DNA of 64,000 nucleotides. It comes from CAVUBL01 sp963739795. GTDB lineage: Bacteria; Acidobacteriota; Thermoanaerobaculia; Multivoradales; DATKCC01. The notes beneath the pieces were generated by a model. It was not told the origin of the DNA, did not search any database, and saw only the letters and a program-made list of their open reading frames with translations. Location of the stretch: NCBI GenBank assembly GCA_963739795.1, contig CAVUBL010000011.1, positions 372,001 to 436,000 on the forward strand. Direction: 5' to 3'. The position numbers and the translations under genes were made by a program. Positions 50,656 through 59,444 of this stretch are shown here, one piece after another (the first letter of the stretch is position 1; the number at the start of each line of letters is the position of its first letter).

Positions 50656-52557
50656 TCACTTGGCGGCGGCCGAGATCACGTCCGCGGCCTTCTCGCCGAT
50701 GGTGTAGATCGACGAGACGATGAAGAAGCCCGGGATCTTCGGGAAGACCGAGGCGTCGACGATGCGCAGGCCCTCGGTGCCGTGGACGCGGAAGTCGCCG
50801 TCGACGACGCCGTTCTGCTCGGCCGGGCCGATGGGGCAGGTGCACGAGGCATGGTGGCCCCAGGCGCGGTCTTTCACGAAGGTCGCCAGGTCCTCGTCGG
50901 ACTGGACGCCGGGGCCGGGGAGCTCCTCCTCGGCGATCACCCCTTTCTCTCGCAGCGGGTCGGTCAGCTTGCGGACGAACTTGATGCCTTCGACCACCGC
51001 CTTGACGTCGTCGCCCGAGGCGTCGTTGCCCTCGTCGAAGTACTTGAAGTTGATGAGCGGCGTGTCGAGTGGGTCGTTCGAGCGCAGCCGGACCTGCCCC
51101 GCGGTGTTCTTGGTGTGCGCCTTGAGGATCGCCCAGGTCAGGTAGTTGAGGTGCTCCTTGAAAAGGGTCGAGTAGCCCGGGAAGTAGCCCTTGAAATAGC
51201 CGAGCAGGGCGAAGCAGAAGAGGTCCGCGAGCGGCTGGCTCTCGAGGCTCCGCTTGATGATCGCCAGCACCGCGCCGTTGGTCGTGTAGACCCCCGTGCG
51301 GTTGGTCGACCACATGTTGTACTGGGGGTCGCCCGAGTGGAACTTGGCCCCTTCGAGCACCTCCCAGGCGTCGAAGCTCATGCGGTTGACAACCCCGACC
51401 TCGTAACGGTCCTGGAGGTTCGAGCCCACCCCCTCGAGGGCGACCCGGACTCCGATTCCCATCTCTTCGAGGTGCGCGCGCGGCCCGATGCCCGAGAGCA
51501 TCAGGAGCTGCGGCGTGTTGAAGGCGCCGCCGGCGAGGATCACCTCGCGCGAGGCGAGGGCGTCCTTCTTCAGACCCGGCTTGGCGCTCGGCTCGTAGTG
51601 GGCGCGGTAGAGCTTCTCGCCGTCGAGATACTCGACGCCCACCGCCCGCGTGCCGTCGAACAGCACCCGGGTCGCCAGCGCGTTCATGCGGATGTCCAGG
51701 TTCCCGGTCTTCTCCGCCACGGCCAACACCCGCTCGCGCGTGCCGGTGCGGGCGCTGTTGTCCGTGGTGAGCGGCGGGTAGTGGGGGCCTTCGCGGTCGT
51801 TTGATTCGAGGATCCGCCAGTCGTTGGGGTCGCCGAGGGCCTTGAGGTAGGCCTTGTTGAGCTTGACCTTGACCCGGCCTGAGCCCTCGAACTCCTTCTT
51901 TGCGGACTTGAGGATCGTTCCGATCAAGCGCTCGTCCTTGAGCGCCACCTTGAAGATCCTGTCGAGGGGAAACTCCGTGTGCAGCCAGCCCGAGAACCCG
52001 TGCTTGGTCGGATTCATGCCGGTCAGCTTCTTGAGCAGGCGGTAGCCCGGCCGGTGGTAGCAGTCCTCCAGCCGCTCGAAGTACCTCCGCATGTTGTCGG
52101 CCGACCAGGAGCGGTCGCCGGTCAGGTTCTCCACGTAGTCCCAGTCGGCGTTGTCCGGGTAGACCATGATCTGGGCGTTGTGGGCCGTGCAGCCGCCCAG
52201 GGTACCCGCGCGCGGGTAGAGGACCGAAGGCTGGGCCGCGTCGTACGGGTCCGGCCGGTTCTTCGGGTCCCGGCGCTGGCGCTCGTCGTCGCCGTAGTGG
52301 CGGACGAAGAAGTCCCACTTCATCGCGTTGTTCTCCGACGCGAAGGCGTGGAACACCGGCACGTCGTAGTCGTCGGGGAGCCGGTTGTCGTCCGGGTAGG
52401 GCGGGTCGCCGCCCGAGAGCTTCCTCGGATCGCCCCCCGCTTCGAGGAGGAGCACCTTGTGCCCTTTTTCGGCGAGGCGGGCGGCGACCGTGCCGCCGCC
52501 CGCGCCCGAGCCCACCACCACGTACTCGTACTCGCCTCGCTTCGCTTGTGCAGTCAT
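50656..52557 (-). CDS. GMC-family FAD-dependent oxidoreductase
   Basis: The 633-residue protein begins YEYVVVGSGAGGGTVAARLA (FAD-binding loop, residues 15-21) followed by KVLLLEAGG. PRAGTLGGCTAHNAQIMV is the GMC signature region. REVILAGGAFNTPQLLMLSGIG is the second signature. At the C-terminus RAWGHHASCTCPIGP and LRIVDASVFPKIPG hold the catalytic His region. No signal peptide is present, yet it is bracketed by an exported cytochrome and an exported DUF4331-like protein; twin-arginine export is not seen. It oxidises an alcohol or aldehyde of unknown identity and could pass electrons to the neighbouring diheme cytochrome. It starts 20 bp after that gene. Confidence 0.85.
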   Translation of the reverse strand: MTAQAKRGEYEYVVVGSGAGGGTVAARLAEKGHKVLLLEAGGDPRKLSGGDPPYPDDNRLPDDYDVPVFHAFASENNAMKWDFFVRHYGDDERQRRDPKNRPDPYDAAQPSVLYPRAGTLGGCTAHNAQIMVYPDNADWDYVENLTGDRSWSADNMRRYFERLEDCYHRPGYRLLKKLTGMNPTKHGFSGWLHTEFPLDRIFKVALKDERLIGTILKSAKKEFEGSGRVKVKLNKAYLKALGDPNDWRILESNDREGPHYPPLTTDNSARTGTRERVLAVAEKTGNLDIRMNALATRVLFDGTRAVGVEYLDGEKLYRAHYEPSAKPGLKKDALASREVILAGGAFNTPQLLMLSGIGPRAHLEEMGIGVRVALEGVGSNLQDRYEVGVVNRMSFDAWEVLEGAKFHSGDPQYNMWSTNRTGVYTTNGAVLAIIKRSLESQPLADLFCFALLGYFKGYFPGYSTLFKEHLNYLTWAILKAHTKNTAGQVRLRSNDPLDTPLINFKYFDEGNDASGDDVKAVVEGIKFVRKLTDPLREKGVIAEEELPGPGVQSDEDLATFVKDRAWGHHASCTCPIGPAEQNGVVDGDFRVHGTEGLRIVDASVFPKIPGFFIVSSIYTIGEKAADVISAAAK

Positions 52558-52576
52558 CTCACAGGCTCCCTTCCGC

Positions 52577-55096
52577 TCAGAACGTCTTCAGGAACTCGAT
52601 CAGGGCCATCTTGTCCGCGTCCGAGAGACCGGGCTCGCCCTCGCTCGCCGGCAGGTAGTCGGTGCCGAAGTAGTGGCCCCGGTTGACCACGAAGTCCGGG
52701 CACTTGCTGACCGCCAGGAGCTGGGGCACGAGGTTCTTGAACACCGCGGTGGCCTGCTCGTCGGTGGCGTTGGCGGGCAGGGCCTTGAGGTCGTGCTTGA
52801 TGCGGATCAAGAGCTTGAGCACCTGGTCCTTCTTGGTCAGGTCGATGTTCGAGAGCAGGTTGATCGGTGTGCCCTTGGGGATCGGGCCGATCTGGATGCC
52901 CTCCTCGCCCACGAACTTCGGGAACAGCCAGGCCAGGTACCCGCTGACACGGCGCAGGAAGGGCGGCAGGAAGCCGGTGGCCACTTTGAGGTAGCTCGAG
53001 TCGGTGGTCACGTCGATGACGCCGGGCAGCTCCTTGCCCGAGGCGGTCACGAACATGCGGTCCCCGGCGCGCTTCGCGGGCCAGAGCATCTTGGTGATGC
53101 CGTCCTCGAAGGAGGCCACGCGGTCGTCGACCGAGCCGGACCAATAGAACTTGCCCACCGTGTTGTTGAGCAGGTAGGGGGCCGTGGACCAGAGGCTGAT
53201 CAGGGAGGCCGGCCGGGTGTACCCGCGGCCGCCGCCCGGCATGTCGTACTTGCGCGGCGCGCCGGTAAAGGGGTCGTGAACCGTGATTTCGCCCACCGCC
53301 GACAGGTGCTTGTAGGAATCGGACGAGAAGTCGTTCCAGATGTCGCCGTCCAGGGCGTTGGTGGCCAGCGGGCTACAGGCGTTGGTCTCGAGCAGGGTCA
53401 CCGGCACCCGCAGCTCGGTGGACAGGAAGTTGTCCTTCAGGAAGTCCGGGTCGAGGACGATCGCCTTCTCCGCGTCCTTGTACTCGTCGGTCTTGGTCCA
53501 CTGCCAGTAGTCGTTCCAGCACTTGAGGTAGTCCGGCCCCACGCACCCGTGGTTCGGGAAGAAGTCGCTGAACGCCTTGTCGGGCTGCTTGCTCGAGTGG
53601 CAACGGGCGCAGCGTTCGGCGAACACCTCCTTGCCCCGGGTGAGGGTGGCGTCGTCGGCCGTCAGGTACGTGTCGCCACCCGGCGCCTGGTCGAGCTTGT
53701 CGGGCTTCGCCGTGGCCAGGAAGAAGAGCGCCGTGTCCGGCGTCTGCATCTCGGTCGCCTTCCAGTACGACGAGTTCTTCTCGGCGGTGGCGATGGGGAA
53801 GGGCGTGATCTTCGGGCCGCCGACCAGGGGGATGAAGTGGAGGGTCCACTCCTCCGAGAACAGGCCGATGTTGACGAACACCCGGTTGAGGGCCCCCAGG
53901 GCGCCCACCGAGTCGGCGCCGTCCTTGAGGACCCGGGGGGTGAAGACGGTGTCGGGCTTCTCGTAGAACTTCGAGAGCGGGCTGTCGTCGCCTACGTAGT
54001 CGTTGAGCTGCTTGTTGTTCAGGCCGCCGTCGGCGAGTGTCTCCTGGCCCCACTTGCGGGCGAGCTCGAGGCGCGCTCCCAGGTCGTAGACCGCGTTCAT
54101 GGTCCGCGGGTTGTTGATCATGTCCGAGGAAACCAGCGAGGTGTCCAGGGCCCCGGGCCGGGAGGTGTGGAAGAGCTGGTAGACGAAGTTGCTCGCGTCG
54201 GGGTTCCACATGAAGATCCGGTCGATCCAGAAGTACTGGGCCCCCGGGTTGCTGGTGAGGTTCTCCCACGTGGGGTTCTCGGGGTCCGCCGGCGGGTTCG
54301 TCGGGTTCGGGCCCACGTGGCAGAAGCCGCACGACATGCCCACGCGGTACGGCTTCACCAGGTTGCGATCGTTGTAGTAGCTCGGGTCGGTGTAGTAGCG
54401 CTTCGGGTCCCACCGCTTCTGGGCCGCCTCGTCGAACGCGGGGTTGGGGAACAGGCGCAGCCCGACGATCCCGGAGGCGTAGCCGTAGTACGAGCCCACG
54501 GGGATGTTCTTGCCCCGGGCGCCGGTCTGGACGCCGGGGTACTTCTGCTCGTTCTCGAAGGGGTCGGCCGGGCAGCCCGGTCCTTCGACCCGCTCGTCGA
54601 GCCAGAGGTCGAAGCGGTCGTCGCGCGGGCCGGTCGCCTTCTTGAAGCAGGGCTCGTTGACCAGGCCCAGGTACTGCCAGCGGTTGTCCCGGCTGTACTT
54701 CATGTCGGGGTAGTCCGACACGGTCTTGAGGAGGTCGAGGGCGCCCAGGCTCTGGCGCGAGAGCTCGTCCCAGAACCGGTCGTTGCCGGCGGTCCAGATG
54801 ATCCAGTTGTTGCGCCCCCGGACCACCGCCTTGACCGCGTCCTGGGAGGAGATTCCCGGGACGTAGGGGTCCAGGGCCGCCTGCACCAGCTCCGGGTGAT
54901 GGGTGATGCCGTAGTCCATGTCTCCCAGGTAGTCCTCGTCGGCGCCGGGGAAGCTCTCCGCCGAGCGCCCGGCGGCCATCGCCTCGTCGAGGACGGTGCC
55001 CGGCTTCGGCTTCTTCTCTACCTGCCTCCCCACCACGAGGAGGACCACCAGCACGACCACCACGATCAGGACCAGGACGAGCAGGGCTTTCTTCAT
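52577..55096 (-). CDS. Membrane-anchored diheme cytochrome c-like protein
   Basis: The 839-residue protein has an N-terminal anchor (LLVLVLIVVVVLVVLLVVG). Two heme c motifs are present: CGFCH in MSCGFCHVGPNPTNPPADP (about residue 256) and CARCH in AERCARCHSSKQPDK (about residue 492). The C-terminal part (ADKMALIEFLKTF) is the terminal helix typical of cytochrome c domains. Most of the chain is periplasmic and rich in Asp, Pro and Tyr. It is probably the electron acceptor for the GMC enzyme encoded next. It is the first gene of the minus-strand operon, with about 360 bp of leader/promoter region upstream. Confidence 0.8.
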   Translation of the reverse strand: MKKALLVLVLIVVVVLVVLLVVGRQVEKKPKPGTVLDEAMAAGRSAESFPGADEDYLGDMDYGITHHPELVQAALDPYVPGISSQDAVKAVVRGRNNWIIWTAGNDRFWDELSRQSLGALDLLKTVSDYPDMKYSRDNRWQYLGLVNEPCFKKATGPRDDRFDLWLDERVEGPGCPADPFENEQKYPGVQTGARGKNIPVGSYYGYASGIVGLRLFPNPAFDEAAQKRWDPKRYYTDPSYYNDRNLVKPYRVGMSCGFCHVGPNPTNPPADPENPTWENLTSNPGAQYFWIDRIFMWNPDASNFVYQLFHTSRPGALDTSLVSSDMINNPRTMNAVYDLGARLELARKWGQETLADGGLNNKQLNDYVGDDSPLSKFYEKPDTVFTPRVLKDGADSVGALGALNRVFVNIGLFSEEWTLHFIPLVGGPKITPFPIATAEKNSSYWKATEMQTPDTALFFLATAKPDKLDQAPGGDTYLTADDATLTRGKEVFAERCARCHSSKQPDKAFSDFFPNHGCVGPDYLKCWNDYWQWTKTDEYKDAEKAIVLDPDFLKDNFLSTELRVPVTLLETNACSPLATNALDGDIWNDFSSDSYKHLSAVGEITVHDPFTGAPRKYDMPGGGRGYTRPASLISLWSTAPYLLNNTVGKFYWSGSVDDRVASFEDGITKMLWPAKRAGDRMFVTASGKELPGVIDVTTDSSYLKVATGFLPPFLRRVSGYLAWLFPKFVGEEGIQIGPIPKGTPINLLSNIDLTKKDQVLKLLIRIKHDLKALPANATDEQATAVFKNLVPQLLAVSKCPDFVVNRGHYFGTDYLPASEGEPGLSDADKMALIEFLKTF

Positions 55097-55456
55097 CGCA
55101 TTCCTCGCTTTCCTCTGAGCAACTGGACCTCGGAGCCTCGGTTCCAGGCTCGATGTTTCGGGAGCTTTCCGACGCTTCTTCCATCCAAACGAAGGGGGGC
55201 GCGTCCTGTCCTCAGCTCGCTTTCCGGTCGAGTTGGGGACGCCGGCAGCGACCGGCCGGCTCAGCAGCCGAACGCAACTGGGAACCGGCGCAGGCGCCGC
55301 CCCCGAGCAGTGATCGCCAAGAATCTATGGAATGCAGTATAGCAGAGCTGTCGCAGTCGTCGGAAAGTCGAAGCGCGCACGGTCGCGGCGAAAACGCGCG
55401 CCCGGCCGAGCTGCGGCGGGCGGTGGAAGGGGGTGGTAGAGGGTTCGAGGTGAGCT
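55097..55456 (-). other. Intergenic region upstream of the cytochrome-GMC operon
   Basis: These 360 bases separate the SCO stop from the cytochrome start. On the minus strand TATACT at 55341-55336 is a good -10, but the best -35 (TTCCGA or TCCGAC at 17-18 bases) is poor, so this promoter is only tentative; the leader would be about 230 bases. No small gene is credible here. Confidence 0.35.
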
Positions 55457-56104
55457 TCAGCCGCCCCGCGCCACCCGCCGGAGGTCCCGGTTCAGGTGGG
55501 CGAGATCGTCCTGGTCGAGGCCCTGGTAGTAGCCCCGGATGCGTCCCCGGCCGTCGACCAGGACCATCCGGGTCGAGTGCGCGATGGGGTTGCGCGGGTC
55601 GCCCGTGGAGGGGTCGACGGCCAGGTGGAAGCCCTCTCCCATGAGGGCGACGACGGCTTGCGGAGAGCCGGTCAGGAACCACCAGGTCGAGGGCGCCCCG
55701 TGAGTCTCGGCGTAGGCGGTGAGCACCGCCGGCGTGTCGTACTCCGGGTCGACGCTCACCGACACCCGCCGGAACTCCTTCCCCTCCACGAGCCCGTCAC
55801 CCACTTTGGTCATGGCGGCGGTCATCAGGGGGCAGGAGGAGACGCAGCGAGTGAAGATGAAGTCGATGACGAAGGGCTCTCCGGCGAGATCGGCGAGGGT
55901 CACCGTACGGCCGTCGCGGCCGGTCAGGCTGAAGGCCGGTACCTGCCCGAGGTCGGGTAGGGGCTCGGCCGGCTCGCGGTGGAGGGTGCTCCAGAGGGTG
56001 GCCGCCGCCACCGTCACCACGGTGAGGACGAGCACCGTCCACAGCGCCACGCGCAGCGGCGGCGGTCCCGGGCGGCGGGCGCTCGGTGCCTCGCCCGGGG
56101 TCAC
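55457..56104 (-). CDS. SCO1/SenC family copper chaperone
   Basis: The 215-residue protein has an N-terminal membrane segment (VALWTVLVLTVVTVAAATLW) and a thioredoxin-like domain. The copper site is CVSSCP (Cys-x3-Cys-Pro) with the distal His in AHSTRMVLVDGRG. It delivers copper to the CuA centre of cytochrome oxidase. The start is GTG 56104, overlapping the permease stop (GTGA), so it is coupled to the ABC exporter. With ctaB and Alternative Complex III next door it belongs to a terminal-oxidase assembly module. Confidence 0.9.
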   Translation of the reverse strand: MTPGEAPSARRPGPPPLRVALWTVLVLTVVTVAAATLWSTLHREPAEPLPDLGQVPAFSLTGRDGRTVTLADLAGEPFVIDFIFTRCVSSCPLMTAAMTKVGDGLVEGKEFRRVSVSVDPEYDTPAVLTAYAETHGAPSTWWFLTGSPQAVVALMGEGFHLAVDPSTGDPRNPIAHSTRMVLVDGRGRIRGYYQGLDQDDLAHLNRDLRRVARGG

Positions 56105-56877
56105 GGCCGCCTCCTGGAACGCACCACGGCCAGGTCGAGGCCGAAGGTGGCCAGCGCCGCGAGCGCCAGGATCGTCACGCAGAGCGCCGCGCCCGGCAGG
56201 CCCGGCGTCGGCAACCCGGGCTCGAAGGCGTTGCGCAGGGCCGCCACGCCGTAGGTCAAGGGGTTGGCGCGCATGGTCCAGACCAGCCAGGAGGGGCCGC
56301 CGGCCACGGGGAAGAAAGCTCCCGACAGGAGCCAGAGAGGGACGAGGACCAGGTTCATCACGGCGTGGAACCCCTGGGTCGAGTCGAGCCGCCAGGCGAA
56401 CATGAAGCCGAGGCCGGTGAGCGCCACCGCGATCAAGGCCATCACGCCGGCCGCCTCGGCGGCGCGGCCCCAGGACAGGTCGATGCCGGCGAGAGGAGCC
56501 AGGGGCAGGAAGATCATCCCCTGGATCCAGGCGAGTGTGGCCCCGCCCGCCACCTTCCCCGCGACGACGGCGCTGCGGGGCACCGGGGCCACCAGGACCC
56601 CCTGGAGGAACCCCTCCTTGCGGTCCTCGATCACCGAGATGGTGGAGAAGATGGCCGCGAACAGGAGAACCAGGGCGACGGTGCCGGGGTAGAAGTAGCG
56701 GAGGAAGGAGACGTTCGAGGCGCTGCCCGGCATGTGGAACGACGAGCGCATGCCGCTGCCGATCAGGATCCAGAAGAGCAGCGGCGAGCCGGCGGCCCCC
56801 GCCACCCGGCTGGGCTGGCGGAAGAAGCGCACGACCTCGCGCTGCCAGAGAGTGAAGGTTGGAAGGAGAAAGCTCAT
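56101..56877 (-). CDS. ABC-2 type exporter permease
   Basis: The 258-residue protein has about six membrane segments and the ABC-2 landmark EDRKEGFLQGVLVAPVPRSAVVAGKV between segments two and three. LLSGAFFPVAGGPSW and MRANPLTYGVAALRNAF are the conserved C-terminal ABC-2 motifs. With the ATPase upstream it makes a drug- or heme-type exporter; its place between ctaB and SCO suggests a role in oxidase cofactor handling, but the substrate is unknown. A 205-bp gap with one palindromic element separates it from the ATPase gene. Confidence 0.88.
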   Translation of the reverse strand: MSFLLPTFTLWQREVVRFFRQPSRVAGAAGSPLLFWILIGSGMRSSFHMPGSASNVSFLRYFYPGTVALVLLFAAIFSTISVIEDRKEGFLQGVLVAPVPRSAVVAGKVAGGATLAWIQGMIFLPLAPLAGIDLSWGRAAEAAGVMALIAVALTGLGFMFAWRLDSTQGFHAVMNLVLVPLWLLSGAFFPVAGGPSWLVWTMRANPLTYGVAALRNAFEPGLPTPGLPGAALCVTILALAALATFGLDLAVVRSRRRP

Positions 56878-57082
56878 GCGGGGCTTCCTTCGTTCACTGC
56901 CTGTGTCTCTGCAAGCCTGCGCTTCAAGCTTTCCCCCGCCCGCGCCGGACTGTGCAGTCTGCGTTCGACGAATCGGCTACTCCAGAACGTTGGATTCGGC
57001 GGAATCCCCCCGCAATCCCTCGATCCCCTTCCCACCCCCGAGGGGGGAAGGGGACGCCCCCTCCCAGGGCTGCGTGGCGACC
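56878..57082 (-). other. Gap inside the ctaB-ABC-SCO operon
   Basis: These 205 bases hold a copy of the palindromic element (57001-57060). No terminator or promoter is clear. The neighbouring junctions of this operon are tight, so the element has probably enlarged this gap. Confidence 0.45.
57001..57060 (-). repeat. Dispersed palindromic element, copy F
   Basis: On the minus strand GGGGCGTCCCCTTCCCCCCT, then CGGGGGTGGGAAGGGGATCG, then AGGGATTGCGGGGGGATTCC. It is the closest relative of the actB units. Confidence 0.8.
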
Positions 57083-58114
57083 TCATGCCAGCTCCTCGGC
57101 GGTTCTGTCGGTGCGCTCGTAGAGGGCGTGGCCGGTGTGGCGCAGGAACACGTCCTCGAGCGTCGGCCGCGCCACCGTGATGGCGTCGATCCGCCCAGGG
57201 AAGGCCTCGGCCAGCCGCGCCACGAGCTCGTGGGCCCGGTCGCGCTCGAAGCGGATCGTCCCGTCGCGGACGGTCGGCTCGATGCCGGGGAAGCGCCCGC
57301 CGAGCTCCCGGGCGAGGGGCTCGGCCGCGGCCTCGCCGCCTCGGGGTACCAGGCTCACCACGTCCCCGCCGATCTCCTCCATGAGATCGCGGGGCGAGCC
57401 GCCGGTGACGATGCGCCCCCGGTCGAGGAGCAGGAGGTGGTCGGCGCGGCCGGCCTCCTCGATGTAGTGGGTGGTCAGGAGCACGGTCATGCCGCTCGAG
57501 CGCAGCTCGCCGAGGGTGCGCCAGAGGTCCCGACGGGCCCCGGGGTCGAGGCCGGTCGAAGGCTCGTCGAGGAGCAGGAGGTCGGGCCGGTGGAGCAGGG
57601 CCTTGGCGATCTCGGCCCGGCGTCGCAGGCCCCCCGAGAGGCTCGCCCCCCGCTCCCGGCGCCGATCGGCGAGGCCCAGGCGCGCCAGGGCGTCGTCGAT
57701 CCGGCCGGCGAGCTCCCGGCCCCGGAGGCCGTAGAGGTGCCCCTGGTGGGTCAGGTTCTCCCCGATCGAGAGCTGAAGGTCCAGGCTCGGCGACTGGAAG
57801 ACCACCCCCAGGCGCCGGCGGGCGGCGGCGGCCTCCGCCGGGAGCAGGTGGCCGAAGATCCGCACCGTGCCGCCGCCGGCGGGGAAGAGCGTGGCCAGGA
57901 TGCGGAAGAGCGTCGTCTTGCCGCCGCCGTTGGGCCCCAGAAAGCCGAACAGGGTTCCGGGCTCGACCCGAAAGGTGACACCGTCGAGGGCGATGCGCCC
58001 CGGGTAGGAGAAGGTGAGGTCCCGGACGTCGACCGCGACAGACCCCGGTGCCGAAGTCTCTTCCCGGATAGACGTTCGCCCCGGGGCGGGCTTCGGCTCG
58101 ACTTCGACGGTCAT
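57083..58114 (-). CDS. ABC-2 type exporter ATPase
   Basis: From ATG 58114 the protein has 343 residues. Walker A LGPNGGGKTTLFRIL has an unusual GGG in place of GAG or GSG. The signature is SLSGGLRRRAEIAKAL, Walker B LLLLDEPSTGLDP and the H-loop TTHYIEEA. The C-terminal 80 residues are the regulatory tail of DrrA/NatA-like ATPases. The frame runs open far upstream through ctaB in antisense-like shadow; the ATG at 58114 leaves a short acidic/Pro N-terminal extension before VRDLTFSYPG. It follows ctaB by 44 bp and pairs with the permease downstream. Confidence 0.9.
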   Translation of the reverse strand: MTVEVEPKPAPGRTSIREETSAPGSVAVDVRDLTFSYPGRIALDGVTFRVEPGTLFGFLGPNGGGKTTLFRILATLFPAGGGTVRIFGHLLPAEAAAARRRLGVVFQSPSLDLQLSIGENLTHQGHLYGLRGRELAGRIDDALARLGLADRRRERGASLSGGLRRRAEIAKALLHRPDLLLLDEPSTGLDPGARRDLWRTLGELRSSGMTVLLTTHYIEEAGRADHLLLLDRGRIVTGGSPRDLMEEIGGDVVSLVPRGGEAAAEPLARELGGRFPGIEPTVRDGTIRFERDRAHELVARLAEAFPGRIDAITVARPTLEDVFLRHTGHALYERTDRTAEELA

Positions 58115-58158
58115 CCGGTGGATCGTGACCGACGCCGGAGGGCTCCGGCGCGGCGTCT

Positions 58159-59106
58159 TCAGCCTAGCAGACGATCGGCGAGCATGACCGCGAGAATTCC
58201 GGGCAGGTAGAGGACCGAGGCGAGGAGCAGCCGGCGGCCGGAGGTGCCGGTGCGGCGGCGGCCGAAGGTGATGCTGGCCGCCAGGTAGCCGAGGCCGAGG
58301 ACGGACGCTCCCACGGCGTAGACCATGCCGGTCAGGCCCAGGGCCGAGGGCACCAACGACAGGGGCACCAGGGCGGCGGCCCAGAGCACCGCCTGGCGGG
58401 CCGTGGAGGCGCCGTCGGGCTCGAGCACCGGGAGCATCGGGTACCCGGCCCGGGCGTAGTCGGACCGGTACATCCAGGCGATGGACAGGAAGTGGGGGAG
58501 CTGCCAGAAGAAGAGGATGCCGAACAGCGCCCACGCGCCGGCGCCGAGGTGGCCCGAAAAGGCCGCCCACCCCATCACCGGGGGCATGGCGCCCGGGGCC
58601 GCGCCCACCACCGTGGCGAAGGAGGTCACCCGCTTGAGCGGCGTGTAGACGAAGACGTAGGCGACCAGGGTCACCGCTCCCAGCAGGGCGGTGAGCAGGT
58701 TGACGGCGAGGGCCAGGTAGACGAGGCCGCCCACCCCCAGGGCCACGCTGAAGGCCAGGGCGCGGTCCGGGTCGAGTCGGCCGGCGGGCAAGGGGCGCTC
58801 TTCGGTGCGCCGCATCTTGGCGTCGTGCTCGCGCTCGATCACCTGGTTGAGGGCCGAGCTGCAGGAGGCGACCAGGCCGGTGCCCACCAGGGCGTGGAAG
58901 AACAGGGCCAGTGGCAGGGGCCCGCCCCCGGAAGCCCCCTGGGCCCCTTGAGATAGAACGAAGCCCGCCGCCGTGGTCAGCATCACCATGAAGGTGATCC
59001 GGGGCCGGGTGATCTCCAGGTAGAGGGCGGGGCGCGCCGGCGCCAGGGCGTCGGTCTGCCCGTCGGAAGCGAGGGCGGCGTTCTTCATCAAGGCTCTCTC
59101 GGGCAT
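58159..59106 (-). CDS. ctaB: Protoheme IX farnesyltransferase (heme O synthase)
   Basis: The 315-residue UbiA-family protein has about eight or nine membrane segments. The prenyl-diphosphate site is SSALNQVIEREHDAKMRRTEERPLP, and the second motif is FVYTPLKRVTSFATVVGAAPGAMPP. FFWQLPHFLSIAW and YRSDYARAGYPMLP are CtaB-specific. It adds a farnesyl group to protoheme for heme o/a of the terminal oxidase. An in-frame ATG at 59088 is a possible later start. It is the first gene of the minus-strand assembly operon and diverges from actA. Confidence 0.93.
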   Translation of the reverse strand: MPERALMKNAALASDGQTDALAPARPALYLEITRPRITFMVMLTTAAGFVLSQGAQGASGGGPLPLALFFHALVGTGLVASCSSALNQVIEREHDAKMRRTEERPLPAGRLDPDRALAFSVALGVGGLVYLALAVNLLTALLGAVTLVAYVFVYTPLKRVTSFATVVGAAPGAMPPVMGWAAFSGHLGAGAWALFGILFFWQLPHFLSIAWMYRSDYARAGYPMLPVLEPDGASTARQAVLWAAALVPLSLVPSALGLTGMVYAVGASVLGLGYLAASITFGRRRTGTSGRRLLLASVLYLPGILAVMLADRLLG

Positions 59107-59281
59107 CGGATGGCTCGGCGCGGGTCGGGCTCGGCGGGTGCCGGTCTCGGCGGAGGCGCCGAGGGTCTCTCCCGGGAAACGCGCCGCCTGCCGCCGGGAT
59201 TCCGGAGTATACCCTCAGGGCGGGTCCGGACCTACCCGGCGGGGTAGAACCGGCGTTTCGAGGGCGTCTCACGGCCAACCG

Positions 59282-59310
59282 TTGACAGATCGTCCGCGGG
59301 TCGGTAACAA
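59282..59310 (+). promoter_or_regulatory. Sigma70-type promoter of the Alternative Complex III operon
   Basis: TTGACA (59282-59287), 17 bases, TAACAA (59305-59310). The predicted start near 59317 puts the palindrome at about +28 to +47, suited to roadblock repression. Confidence 0.6.
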
Positions 59311-59344
59311 TCGCCCACCTCCGGGCCGAAGGTCTTGACCCGGT

Positions 59345-59364
59345 CTTGTGAAAATTTTCACAAG
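59345..59364. promoter_or_regulatory. Rex-like operator palindrome
   Basis: CTTGTGAAAATTTTCACAAG is a perfect 20-bp palindrome containing TTGTGAA-N4-TTCACAA, the published consensus of the NADH-sensing repressor Rex. The core TGTGA-N6-TCACA also fits CRP-type activators. It is AT-rich in a very GC-rich background and lies 80 bp before actA. Confidence 0.6.
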
Positions 59365-59444
59365 GCGTACCGCGAGCTCCGCAGACTGCAACGACGTCGG
59401 GGGATCCGCGGCCATCGCCGACCCGCTGGGAGATAGCAGAACTC

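Larger units (their letters stand above)
59107..59444. other. Divergent regulatory region between ctaB and actA
   Basis: These 338 bases hold the act promoter (59282-59310) and a 20-bp perfect palindrome (59345-59364). Toward ctaB, TATACT on the minus strand at 59211-59206 is a good -10, but the -35 is poor (TAGGTC). A second possible plus-strand -35, TTGACC at 59335-59340, would place the palindrome over its -10. Confidence 0.6.
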
